Below, piece after piece: positions 7,647 through 16,142 of a DNA stretch of 64,000 nt (position 1 is its first letter; each line of letters opens with the position of its first letter). The DNA comes from Cupriavidus numazuensis (lineage in GTDB: Bacteria > Pseudomonadota > Gammaproteobacteria > Burkholderiales > Burkholderiaceae), in the NCBI RefSeq assembly GCF_905397435.1, contig NZ_CAJPVI010000033.1:1-64000 (forward strand), given 5' to 3'. Made by a program: the position numbers and the translations under genes. The notes below the pieces were generated by a model, which made no database searches, had not been told where the DNA came from, and saw only the letters and a list, made by a program, of their open reading frames with translations.

Positions 7647-9207
7647 CCGGCGTTGGCGATGACGTATCGGGGGATTTCGCCTGCCGACTGGACGGCCCGC
7701 TCGCCGGGAAAGGTGACGTCTGCCCTGCTCTGCCGCGTCTGTCTGCCGATCGCCGCCTCGCTGTTGCCCCCTCTACGATGCTGCGTTGTGCGGCGATCGC
7801 GTTGAAGATCGCAGACTCCGTGACGTGGGATTTTCCCTGCGACCGGAGATGCTTCAGTACCGCCTGTTGCTCCCACAGGGAGATTCGGCCACGCCGCAAG
7901 TCGGCAAAGCTTGCCTCAACGTATTCCTTGCCATCGGCACTGACGAAGATTCTCGATAGGTCCTCTGGATGGTAGCGCACCACGACGCGACGGTTAGCTG
8001 CCCGCCAGGCGGTGAAGATCGGATGCCAATAGTGCAGATAGAACAGGGTCAAGCCGTCAGCCTGGATGGTGCGTCGGTTCATCGGCAGGAACTGAATGAG
8101 GAAGCGAAGTTCTTCAGCAACTGAGTCGGGAAGAAGCCGCGGCTTCGATGCTTCAGACAACGTCGACCACGCGGAGTATGGCGTCGCGCCGCTTAAGCCT
8201 CGATGGGCACTGTGATGGTAGGTCTGTCCGATTTCATACATCAGCCACTGCTCGAACTCCGGGAGGGTTAATGCGGCCTCCGCTTCTGGCTTGCGAGCCT
8301 TTCGTCCTTTCGTCGACGATCCGGTCGAGCCTGGCAGACTGTGCACCTTCTCCATCATGGTACGGTTCAGTCTTTCTATATGGCCCCCGAAGTAGGGTCG
8401 GCCAGGCGGGCGATACATCAGTTCGATGCCGTACTGATTGCAACCCGCTTGCAGTGCTTTACTTTTGAACTCAGCAGCATTGTCCAGATGCAGTACCTTC
8501 GGCACGCCATGCATCGGCCAGTCTACGGCGACCTCCCGGCTCGCCAACCAGGGCGCCTTGGGCAGGACCATCCGCGTGAGGAGTAAAGCGACAGTCGCCG
8601 CGTTAGGGCGGTCGAAACCGACATACATTGCCACGACCGATCGTGTCGCAATGTCGATTGCCAAAGTCAGCCACGGTCTGCCAATCGTGTGGCGAAACAC
8701 CTCATCGACCAGCATGATGTCGGCAAGTGTGTGATCGATCTGCACAATATCCAAAGGGTGCTTTGCCACAAGGTGGCCCGGCGCGGCGCCCGAAAGCTTC
8801 ATGCATTCTTTGTCACGGTGTTCCGCCCACCGGCGGGAAATCGTTGCGCGCGATGGTGCTGTGGCGCCTGCAGCGGCGCACCGCATGCCGACCTCTCGAC
8901 AAATGGCATAGAGGGGATGCGCTGGATGCTTTTGCCGCGGAAGCCAATCGGATAGGACCTCCTGGACGATGGCCTCTACTTGGTCCGATAACAAATGTCG
9001 GCCGCGCGGCGGTCCTGGTCGACACCGCACCAATGACGCTGTCACCGGATCTGCCAGATAGCGTCGGCGCAACCGGTAAACTGAAGAACGGTGTAAGCCT
9101 AATAACTTCCCTGCAAGCAATGCCTGCTTGTGCGTGAGCGGTGCCTCGCCAAGGGGTTGGAAGATTTGCGCCGCGGCTAGTTCACGCTTGTCGGGCTCCT
9201 CTGTCAT
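7597..9207 (-). CDS. tniA: TniA/TnsB-like DDE transposase (Mu-type C-terminal domain)
   Basis: A 536-residue integrase-fold transposase. It carries N-terminal DNA-binding domains (helix-turn-helix around KLLGLHRSSVYRLRRRY, residues 35-50), then the catalytic core with D158 in QIDHT, D242 in LHLDNAAEF and E278 in GHIERL. A Mu-type beta-barrel domain and a proline/serine-rich tail follow; in relatives the tail contacts the ATPase. The family cuts the 3' ends of the element. All three catalytic acids are present, so it may be active. The promoter region upstream was invaded by the IS4-family element. Confidence 0.9.
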   Translation of the reverse strand: MTEEPDKRELAAAQIFQPLGEAPLTHKQALLAGKLLGLHRSSVYRLRRRYLADPVTASLVRCRPGPPRGRHLLSDQVEAIVQEVLSDWLPRQKHPAHPLYAICREVGMRCAAAGATAPSRATISRRWAEHRDKECMKLSGAAPGHLVAKHPLDIVQIDHTLADIMLVDEVFRHTIGRPWLTLAIDIATRSVVAMYVGFDRPNAATVALLLTRMVLPKAPWLASREVAVDWPMHGVPKVLHLDNAAEFKSKALQAGCNQYGIELMYRPPGRPYFGGHIERLNRTMMEKVHSLPGSTGSSTKGRKARKPEAEAALTLPEFEQWLMYEIGQTYHHSAHRGLSGATPYSAWSTLSEASKPRLLPDSVAEELRFLIQFLPMNRRTIQADGLTLFYLHYWHPIFTAWRAANRRVVVRYHPEDLSRIFVSADGKEYVEASFADLRRGRISLWEQQAVLKHLRSQGKSHVTESAIFNAIAAQRSIVEGATARRRSADRRGRAGQTSPFPASGPSSRQAKSPDTSSPTPDVDYSKPAPTYHVEQL

Positions 9208-9264
9208 CGAAGGTCCCTGAGAATTTTTCTTCGTCTTACATTAGGCGATTTTGACCGCTTCGAC

Positions 9265-9273
9265 GTAGTCTCA
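9265..9273. repeat. Target-site duplication, left copy
   Basis: GTAGTCTCA, identical to 10848-10856 on the other side of the IS4-family element. Confidence 0.85.
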
Positions 9274-9362
9274 CTGGACTTTAGACATTCAGCGCCCCGA
9301 ATCGGGGGGCGAGAAAGTAGTTGGAAATCGGAAAAACGCTTGACATGGATAGGCAATCGTGA

Positions 9363-9411
9363 GGCCGCTGCGCTGCTTGCGCGGGTTTTTAGCGCAAGCA
9401 GCGCAGCGGCC
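9363..9411. promoter_or_regulatory. Perfect 20-bp-stem hairpin upstream of the IS4 transposase
   Basis: Positions 9363-9382 and 9392-9411 are exact inverted copies with a nine-base loop GGGTTTTTA. It lies inside the IS, about 35 bases before the transposase start. Such stems in IS elements can block transcription or translation coming from outside; this role is inferred. Confidence 0.7.
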
Positions 9412-9446
9412 AATGAGGATCGTTTTCGATCCTTATTGGCCCATCG

Positions 9447-10733
9447 ATGTCCCTGTCTGAACGTACACGGTTTTACCTGTCCGAATGGATCAACATTCTC
9501 CTCATCGCCGTCCCGCTTCGCTCGCAGGCCAGCTTCGTGGAACTGCTGTGCGGCTGCATGGTTTCGCCGGAGGGTTGGGTGACGCGAGCGATCTCGGCGA
9601 TCGACAGCAAGAAGCACTGGACGACGTACTACAAGTTGCTGGAACGCGGCAGCCTGCGCACGGTACGGCTCGCACGGGCACTGCTGCGGTTGGTGATTGC
9701 GGTATTGCCCTGCGATATGCTCACGTTGGTCCTCGACGACACGCTGGTGATGCGCTGCTCGGAGAAGGCCCCGGGTGTTGCCTGGCGGCGCGAGCACAGC
9801 GGCAAGACCAATCGCCCCCGAAATGTCTGGGCACAATGCATCGTGACCTTGGCGGTGAGCGTGTTGGGCAGCAGCGGCATCGGTATGGCGCTGCCGATCG
9901 TCTCGCGTCTGGTTCCCCAGCGGGGCAACACCAACAAGCTCAAGATCGCGCTGGCACTCGTGCGAGCGATCTCCGGCGTGACCGACAAGCCCATCCGCGT
10001 GCTGTTCGACTCGTGGTTCATGCGCGCACGCCTGGTCTTGCCACTGTTGCGCCGGAACATGCATGTCATTGGCCAGGCTCGTATCGATACCGCCTTGTTC
10101 CAGTTGCCCGTGATGCCCAAGAGGCTCCGGCGTGGCCGACCGCGTACCTATGGCGAACGACTGAGCAAGGAAGCTATCGAAGCGCTGCCGGCGACCGAAT
10201 TGAGCCTGCCGGTCTACGGCCAGGAGCAACGCGTTCGCTTGCGCTCGATGATTGCCGTGGTCCGCTTCCTCAAGGGCAAGCCAATGCGTGCCGTCTGGTG
10301 TCAGTTCTACGACGAAAAGCGACAGTGCTGGACGAGGGCACGATTGATGCTGGCCTCCGAAACGGAACTGGACGCTCAAACGGTCGTGCTGCTGTACGCG
10401 CGACGCTGGGCGATAGAACCGCTGTTCCACAACCTCAAACGCTGGTTTGGCTTCAACAATCTCTGGCAGCAGACGCGTACCGTGCTGGAGTTGTGGATGC
10501 AGATCCGATCGTGCGCGTGGACGCTCACGCAATTGCTCAGCCTGGCGATCGCCGACGCGTTCCCGATGGACACGATCGCACCGTGGCGTGTCGGCCAGCC
10601 CGTCACTGCCGGGCTGGTGGCCCAGTGGCTGCGCCGCGAATTTACCGGACTTGCACTGGGGTTGGCCGAATTGGCCAAGTGCTGGAAATTCCGCCGGCCA
10701 GAACCGAGGCATGCTCCCGCAGCAACCGGGTAA
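9447..10733 (+). CDS. IS4-family transposase
   Basis: A 428-residue DDE transposase with an RNase-H-fold core. The first aspartate is in LTLVLDDTLV (D97 or D98) and the second in RVLFDSWFMRARL (D188). The family's Y-(2)-R-(3)-E-(6)-K signature is exact: Y317, R320, E324, K331 within LLYARRWAIEPLFHNLK. It has full length and no frameshift. An ATG start with the MSLSERTRFYL N-terminus fits; the hairpin at 9363-9411 precedes it. Confidence 0.88.
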   Translation: MSLSERTRFYLSEWINILLIAVPLRSQASFVELLCGCMVSPEGWVTRAISAIDSKKHWTTYYKLLERGSLRTVRLARALLRLVIAVLPCDMLTLVLDDTLVMRCSEKAPGVAWRREHSGKTNRPRNVWAQCIVTLAVSVLGSSGIGMALPIVSRLVPQRGNTNKLKIALALVRAISGVTDKPIRVLFDSWFMRARLVLPLLRRNMHVIGQARIDTALFQLPVMPKRLRRGRPRTYGERLSKEAIEALPATELSLPVYGQEQRVRLRSMIAVVRFLKGKPMRAVWCQFYDEKRQCWTRARLMLASETELDAQTVVLLYARRWAIEPLFHNLKRWFGFNNLWQQTRTVLELWMQIRSCAWTLTQLLSLAIADAFPMDTIAPWRVGQPVTAGLVAQWLRREFTGLALGLAELAKCWKFRRPEPRHAPAATG

Positions 10734-10847
10734 CGCCGCTTCCGCGGCCTTGCTCGTACGTTTCATCGCAATCACCATCTCGTTTGTCACTCCACGATCG
10801 CTCTGCTACGCGCGGTCGCGGAGGGCATTCGAGTGTCTAAAGTTGAG

Positions 10848-10856
10848 GTAGTCTCA
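10848..10856. repeat. Target-site duplication, right copy
   Basis: GTAGTCTCA, identical and in the same orientation as 9265-9273. Confidence 0.85.
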
Positions 10857-11010
10857 ATAACGCTGAGAATCGAGGGCCTGGACGTTGCTTTTCAGCAACT
10901 GCCGAAAAACGTACTTGCGGGCGGATTTCCCATAAGAATCACGGCTGAACGCCCGCGTGATCTGTCGCGCATACGCGCGCAGTAGTCGCGCTATCCCCGA
11001 TCCTCAACAG

Positions 11011-11229
11011 CGGTTTCACTTCCACTTCACGCCGTTGCACGCGAGTTGGGTCAATCAGATCGAGCTCTGGTTTGCCTGCTACACGCGCCGAGTGCTGCGC
11101 CATGCGAGCCACACCAGCATCGCGCACCTGCGCGAACGCACCGAGCAGTTTGTCGGCGCGCACAATCAGGTGGCCCGCCCGTTCAAATGGAGCTTCCGGG
11201 GCTATCCACTGCAAACCGGCGCATCGTAA
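11011..11229 (+). pseudogene. IS630-family transposase, C-terminal remnant
   Basis: Only the last 70 or so residues remain: HFTPLHASWVNQIELWF, which carries the terminal catalytic glutamate region, then RRVLRHASHTSIAHLRERTE and ARPFKWSFRGYPL. This is the C-terminus of an IS630/DDE_3 transposase. The N-terminal two thirds are absent. A closely related 40-base block at 10974-11013 also occurs at 3928-3966. Confidence 0.75.
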
Positions 11230-11241
11230 TCGAGAATCGAC

Positions 11242-11541
11242 ATGCCAGCCTTACCCGCCAAACACTACGCTGCCGAATTGCAGCGGCAACTGCGCAGCCT
11301 GCTCGGCCACGAGCAGATCATCACGCAAGCCTACGGACGTCACCTGCTGATCAAACGTCTGGACGACGAGGAGCCGACGGTGGTGGCCCGGCTGACCGAG
11401 CTCGGCCGCCAACGCTATGGAGCCGCCTTTCGTACCCACAGTGGGCGTTGGGAGCCACTGCCTGGCACCGGCACACTCGACGAGATGGCCCAGTTGATCG
11501 TCACGCTCCTGGAGCCCTATTTACAGCCCGATAATTATTAA
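11242..11541 (+). CDS. Hypothetical protein, 99 aa, next to the IS630 remnant
   Basis: The gene begins MPALPAKHYAAELQRQLRSL 12 bases after the IS630 remnant's stop. It is a compact, charged, soluble protein with a strand-rich middle (QAYGRHLLIKRL, PTVVARLTEL) and an acidic C-terminus; no signal peptide or membrane segment. The close spacing suggests it was co-transcribed with the ancestral transposase as an accessory gene of that element. The family is not recognised. Codon usage looks genuine. Confidence 0.6.
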   Translation: MPALPAKHYAAELQRQLRSLLGHEQIITQAYGRHLLIKRLDDEEPTVVARLTELGRQRYGAAFRTHSGRWEPLPGTGTLDEMAQLIVTLLEPYLQPDNY

Positions 11542-11660
11542 AGGTATTTGCGGGATGTTGTACTAGGGCTCGCGCCCGGCTTGGAAAAGGGGATCATGCC
11601 GACACCGGCAACCAGTACTTTCTCACTCATGATGACTCCAGGGTCTGGGGGGTGCGTGGT

Positions 11661-12800
11661 TCAGAGCTTGCGCGCAATCAGGTCGCGCAGGACTTCGCTG
11701 GTACCGCCGAAGATGCGCGTCACTCGCATGTCGGCGAACGAGCGGGCGATGGGATACTCCAGCATGTAGCCGTAACCGCCGTGCAGTTGCACCATTTCGT
11801 CCACGCACTTCCACATGGTTTCGGTGGCGAACAGCTTGGCAATGGCCGCTTCCTGCAGTGTGAGCTTGCGCGCCATGTGCTGGGCGATGTAGTAGTCGAT
11901 CATCGTGCGTACGGCGATGGCCTGCGCCTTGATGTCTGCCAGCTTGAACTTGGTGTTCTGGAAGTCCCAAACGGTCTGGCCGAACGCCCTGCGATCCTTG
12001 ACGTACTGGAGCGTCAGTTCGAGTTGGCGCTCCAGGCGTGCGGCGCTGTAGACGCCGATGATCAGGCGCTCCTGGGGCAGTTCCTCCATCAGGTGGATGA
12101 AGCCACCGTTTTCCACGCCAATGAGGTTGTCCGCCGGCACGCGCACGTTGTCGAAGAACAGCTCGGCCGTGTCCGCCGCGTGCTGGCCGACCTTCTCGAG
12201 CTTGCGGCCCCGCCGGAAGCCTTCGCGGTTGGCCTCGACCATGACCAGGCTCACGCCCTTGGCGCCGGCAGTGGGATTGGTCTTGCAAACCACCACGATC
12301 AGGTCGGCATTCAGCCCGTTGGAAATGAAGGTCTTGCTGCCATTGATGACCCACTCGTCGCCATCGCGCACGGCGGTCGTGCGGATCGATTTCAGGTCGG
12401 AGCCGGTGCCGGGCTCGGTCATGGCGATCGCGAGGATCTTCTCGCCGCGGCAGATTTCCGGCAACCAGCGGCGCTTCTGCTCCTCGGTGCCGAGGCGGAC
12501 GATGTACGGCGCGGTGATGTCGGAGTGGACCGAGAAGCTCGGGCCGGACACGCCGGAGCGGTGGTACTCCTCGGCCAGCACGGCGGCATGGCCGAAGTCT
12601 CCACCGCCACCGCCGTAAGCCTCGGGCACAGTGACGCACAACAGGCCCTCGCGGCCGGCCTTCAGCCAGATATCGCGCTCGACCTGGCCGGCCTTGTCCC
12701 ACCCGGCCTGGCGCGGCGCGCACTCGGTCTCGAAAAAGCGGCGCGCGGTGGCGCGGAACATCTCATGGTCTTCGCGATAGACAGTGCGCTGGATCTCCAC
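11661..12800 (-). CDS. Acyl-CoA dehydrogenase (long-chain/isovaleryl-type catalytic base)
   Basis: A 379-residue FAD enzyme that introduces a trans-2,3 double bond into acyl-CoA, passing electrons to ETF. Landmarks are AIAMTEPGTGSDL and WVINGSKTFISNG (FAD/substrate loops) and the C-terminal RIFGGTSEVLRDLIARKL. The residue before GT is Gly, not the catalytic Glu of MCAD-type enzymes. Instead Glu is present in EELPQERLIIG, the position used by long-chain and isovaleryl-CoA dehydrogenases. The frame is open to ATG 12845, but GTG 12800 (VEIQRTVYREDHEMF) has GGGGAG upstream and fits the family start. It lies downstream of the LuxR-type regulator, which may control it. Confidence 0.88.
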   Translation of the reverse strand: MEIQRTVYREDHEMFRATARRFFETECAPRQAGWDKAGQVERDIWLKAGREGLLCVTVPEAYGGGGGDFGHAAVLAEEYHRSGVSGPSFSVHSDITAPYIVRLGTEEQKRRWLPEICRGEKILAIAMTEPGTGSDLKSIRTTAVRDGDEWVINGSKTFISNGLNADLIVVVCKTNPTAGAKGVSLVMVEANREGFRRGRKLEKVGQHAADTAELFFDNVRVPADNLIGVENGGFIHLMEELPQERLIIGVYSAARLERQLELTLQYVKDRRAFGQTVWDFQNTKFKLADIKAQAIAVRTMIDYYIAQHMARKLTLQEAAIAKLFATETMWKCVDEMVQLHGGYGYMLEYPIARSFADMRVTRIFGGTSEVLRDLIARKL

Positions 12801-12919
12801 TGCTGATTCTCCCCATCCGTTGGCGGCACCGGATCGGTCCCGCAATGGAGTGAGTGTGGGTGCGGCGGCGAACGAAATCCCTACACCGGTGGTGTAGGTG
12901 GGCGGGGATCCGGATATCC

Positions 12920-15583
12920 TTAGCCCAGACGTGGCGCCTGCGTCTCCCGCAGGCGGGCGACAGCTTCGTCGCGATTGCCGACGCCGAGCTTGGCGTAAAC
13001 GTTGCGCAGGTGGTATTTCACAGTGTCGAGCGACACGTTGAGCACGCGGGCGATCTTCTTGTTCGGCATGGCTTGCGTCAGCAGCATCAGCACCTCGTTT
13101 TCGCGGTCGCTGAGTGCCTCGAGCGCCGCGTGCTGCGACAGTGAGGGGTTCGGAGCCGGCGTTGCGTCAAGCGCGGCTTCGTTCGCCAACCGCTGGGCAT
13201 AGAAGCCCAGCACGGGATCAAGAGACGGGTCGCCAGCGACGTCGGCCATCATGGCTTGCGCATGTGGCGAGACGTCGAGCAGGCTGCGAACAAGGCCGAG
13301 GCGATGACCGAGCCGGAGCGCCTCCACCAGATGGGCGCGGGTCCTGTCAGAATTGCGCCGGCCCGATTCCGCGATGGCCATCTGCAGGTGCAGCGCAGCC
13401 ACGCGGCACCAGCGGCCGCCGGCGCTGGACAACTCCTGCAACGGCGCCAGACGGGCTAGCGCGGCATCGAAGTCGTTGTGGTGCAGATGCATGGCGGTGG
13501 CAGCCAGGTCGGCGCAAACGCGTACTTCCCATGCTGTGCTGCGCGTGGCGCCGCGGTACTGATCGGCGAGCCCTTCCAGTTCGCGCAGGACCGACGCGGC
13601 GGCGTCGACTTCGCCGACCTCCAGATAACAGCGTACGCGCAGCCACTGTGCAGTCGCCAGCAGGCGGTTGGTCCGGCGCCGCCGCGCGTAGCGTTCGAGC
13701 CGGTCGAGGCAGGCGAACGCTTCGGTCCGGCGCCCGGCCAGCCACTCGGCACACGACAAGGTCTGCAGCGCGCGCAGCACCGTGTCGGGGATCGAGATAC
13801 GCTCGAGCACGTCGATGCGCGCGGCGAGCATACGCGCGGCGGCGTCGACGTCATTGAGTTCGTACTGCGCTTCGCCAAGCAACGCGGCGGCCATGGAGGC
13901 GACGCCGACGTAGGTGCGGCCCTGCTGCTCGGACTCTGCCAGCACGTCGCGGAAGATGCGTTCAGCGAGCAGTACGTCGCCCTGCGCAGCATGCGTCATG
14001 CCGCCCATGCAGCGGCCGAGCAAGATGCCGCGCGGCGCGCCGTCGCATGGCGCTCCGTCCTCGATCACCTGGCGCGCCTCACCGTACTCCCCCCGATAAA
14101 TGTGCATCCACGACAGGATGTTGGCGCGCGCCGTGAGCGCAAAGTCGTCGGCCCCTTGCGACACATCGGCCGTGCCAGGCGATTCGGGCCAGGCATCCAG
14201 GCGGCGCAGGCTCGCTTCGAGCGCGTCGCCGTCGCCAGCATACATATGGAGGTAGGCCATCGCCAGTTCCAGGCGAAAGCGGGCCGCAATGGCGGCAGCC
14301 GGCAGCCGGCGCAGCAGCGCGGCAAGCTGGCCCAGGTCGCCGCGCTTGAGACGGTTGATCGCGGCTTGCTCCACCATGTCGGCAGCGGCTTCCGTGTCGC
14401 CTGCGCGCACCGCATGCCCGACGGCTTCTTCGACCAGTCCGTGCGACGCGAACCAGTGCCAGGCGGCCATGTGGTGCGCGTTGCGCGCGTCGTCGGGCAG
14501 TGCGGCGGCGCGCGTCTGGAGGACTTGCCGCAGCAAGGGATGGAGCCGGTACCAGGTGCGCTCGCCAGCGGCGTCGCCAAGTCGGACAAGGAACAGCCCG
14601 TCGAGCGCCAGGGCGGCAAGACGTCGTGCGATCTCCGGGCCAGTGTCGGATGCACCGGGTAGGGTCGCACCGAGCGCGCCGCAGAAGCGGTCGCAGGCGG
14701 ACAGGCTGGTGAGCAGGTGCAGGTCGGCAGGTGCGAGCCGCACCAGCACTTCGCGCTCGAAATAGCTGGCGAAGGTCTCGGCATCGCGCACATGGACCGG
14801 CACATAGCTGCCACCCTGCTTGGCCCGGAGGTCAACGGTGAACAATTGCAGCCCCGCGGGCCAGCCGTCGGTCAGTTCGTGCAGCCGTCTGGCGTCGTGC
14901 GTCGCAATGGCACCGAGCTGGTCGTACAGGAATCGCGCGGATTCTTCGGCTGAGAATCGCAGGTCCTGCAGATCGAAGTGGGCAGCCATGCCGCGTGCCG
15001 CCAGCCGTGCGAGCGATAGCGACACGGGCTCCGGCAGCGGCCGCCGCGAAGCCAGCGCGATGTGCAATTGCGATGGCGCGTAGTCGAGCAGCCAGCGCAA
15101 GGTGGACAGAACGCGCGGATCGCGCAGCACGTGAACGTCGTCAAGCATCAGCACCAGGTCGCGCCGGTATGCGGCGATGGCGCGCACCAGCGTGATCACG
15201 CAATGCTCTGCGGCACCCGGCGTACGGTCGCGTCCGGCCAGAAGTTGTGCGTTGGCGGCGAGGGCCGGATCGACGGCCGACAAGCTGGCGAGCAGGGCTT
15301 CGAGGAAGGTTGCGGGATCGTCATCCTCGGCTGCCAGCGACAGCCACGCCACATCGTAATCGAGCGCCAGCAGCGATTGGCGCCATGCCACAAGACTGCT
15401 CGTCTTGGCACTGCCGGCCGGTCCATGGATCGTCACGCAGCGCAGGCTGCGCGCTTCGGTCAGGCGGGCCGTGAGGCAGTCGCGCCTCATCAGCGGACGG
15501 GCGCTGCGCGGTGGCGTGAGCTTGCTCGGCGAGACGGGGGGCGTGTGCGGCAGCGTGTCCGGCACGCCTGCGGCTGGCGGCAT
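12920..15583 (-). CDS. MalT-type LuxR-family ATP-dependent transcriptional activator
   Basis: An 887-residue STAND/LuxR regulator. The N-terminal NTPase has P-loop GPAGSAKTS (residues 54-62) and Walker B-like LVLMLDDVHVL. The long central region is helical TPR-like repeats, and the C-terminal LuxR helix-turn-helix includes LSDRENEVLMLLTQAMPNKK and KIARVLNVSLDTVKYHLRN. Such proteins bind an inducer with the TPR region, use ATP to oligomerise and activate adjacent genes. The inducer is unknown; the neighbouring acyl-CoA dehydrogenase is the obvious candidate target. The start has AGGAG eight bases upstream. Confidence 0.9.
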   Translation of the reverse strand: MPPAAGVPDTLPHTPPVSPSKLTPPRSARPLMRRDCLTARLTEARSLRCVTIHGPAGSAKTSSLVAWRQSLLALDYDVAWLSLAAEDDDPATFLEALLASLSAVDPALAANAQLLAGRDRTPGAAEHCVITLVRAIAAYRRDLVLMLDDVHVLRDPRVLSTLRWLLDYAPSQLHIALASRRPLPEPVSLSLARLAARGMAAHFDLQDLRFSAEESARFLYDQLGAIATHDARRLHELTDGWPAGLQLFTVDLRAKQGGSYVPVHVRDAETFASYFEREVLVRLAPADLHLLTSLSACDRFCGALGATLPGASDTGPEIARRLAALALDGLFLVRLGDAAGERTWYRLHPLLRQVLQTRAAALPDDARNAHHMAAWHWFASHGLVEEAVGHAVRAGDTEAAADMVEQAAINRLKRGDLGQLAALLRRLPAAAIAARFRLELAMAYLHMYAGDGDALEASLRRLDAWPESPGTADVSQGADDFALTARANILSWMHIYRGEYGEARQVIEDGAPCDGAPRGILLGRCMGGMTHAAQGDVLLAERIFRDVLAESEQQGRTYVGVASMAAALLGEAQYELNDVDAAARMLAARIDVLERISIPDTVLRALQTLSCAEWLAGRRTEAFACLDRLERYARRRRTNRLLATAQWLRVRCYLEVGEVDAAASVLRELEGLADQYRGATRSTAWEVRVCADLAATAMHLHHNDFDAALARLAPLQELSSAGGRWCRVAALHLQMAIAESGRRNSDRTRAHLVEALRLGHRLGLVRSLLDVSPHAQAMMADVAGDPSLDPVLGFYAQRLANEAALDATPAPNPSLSQHAALEALSDRENEVLMLLTQAMPNKKIARVLNVSLDTVKYHLRNVYAKLGVGNRDEAVARLRETQAPRLG

Positions 15584-16142
15584 GGCGGGAACTCCTGAAA
15601 AGCCGGACGGCGGGCGTTCGCGAATTGTAGGATCGGGCAGTCGCGTCGGGTGGCTGCGGCAAGACCGGCAACCCGATATGGGTGGGGCTGCACGTGAGCG
15701 CGTCGTGCCTTACTCTGTGCATTCTTTGCGGTCTGGAAACGTGGCGAAGAATGCTACCCGACATGCCTCGGCGGACTCGTCCTTACTATCCTGGCTGGGA
15801 TAGGAACGTCCGTGCGCGGGCCGAAACCGGCCATGGGCTTGGTTTGCCGGAACTTCCCAAAGGTAACCGCAATGGTCGCTCGCCGCGGTTCTTCCAAATG
15901 GCCGAGATGGGTCGTACTGAGACTGCGCTAAGCTCTTCCGATCCGGCCAATGCCGGCATTCTCGAAACAGGAGTCTCCATGGCAGGGCAGGAGCTGCGAA
16001 CGGCCCGATGGGAAAAAGCCGGAGAGCGGAAGTCCCAGACTATGCGTTAGGTCGTTGAAACTCGTTGAAACACCCATGTCTTCGCGGAATCGGTTGGCAA
16101 TTCGCGGTTTAGCTTCGCTTGGGCTACCGCAAAATGTTGACT
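15584..16142. other. Intergenic, no gene supported
   Basis: About 560 bases between the LuxR start and the LysR stop. A 122-codon frame (15682-16050) has no recognisable domain and is not called. No strong repeat or terminator was seen. Confidence 0.5.

Larger units (their letters stand above)
6163..9273 (-). mobile_element. Tni-type transposition module (tniA-tniB-tniQ), ends tentative
   Basis: Three overlapping minus-strand genes encode a DDE transposase, an AAA+ target-selection ATPase and a short TniQ adaptor, the core of Tn5053/Tn402- and Tn7-like transposons. No resolvase (tniR), endonuclease (tnsA), CRISPR gene or clear cargo is present. TGAGACT occurs inward-facing at both limits (6163-6169 on plus, 9267-9273 on minus) and was used to set coordinates. 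No matching target duplication supports these ends, so the boundaries are weak. An IS4-family element sits against the right limit. Confidence 0.5.
9274..10847 (+). mobile_element. IS4-family insertion sequence, 1574 bp, 9-bp target duplication
   Basis: The ends are imperfect inverted repeats CTGGACTTTAGACATTC and, on the opposite strand, CTCAACTTTAGACACTC (14 of 17 matches). The element is flanked by the direct repeat GTAGTCTCA at 9265-9273 and 10848-10856, a perfect 9-bp duplication as expected for IS4-family insertion. It contains one transposase gene. The intact duplication and complete gene indicate a fairly recent insertion. Confidence 0.85.

Noticed and set aside
9204-10790. Long minus-strand open frame across the IS4-family element
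   Set aside because: It is the antisense shadow of the transposase; its product is low-complexity (many Gln/Arg/His) and has no domain.
9485-10840. Second long plus-strand frame over the IS4 transposase
   Set aside because: Out-of-frame overlap with the transposase, which has the full YREK signature.
13478-14662. Long plus-strand frame opposite the LuxR regulator
   Set aside because: Antisense of a gene with clear P-loop and LuxR motifs; the high GC content keeps the opposite frames open.
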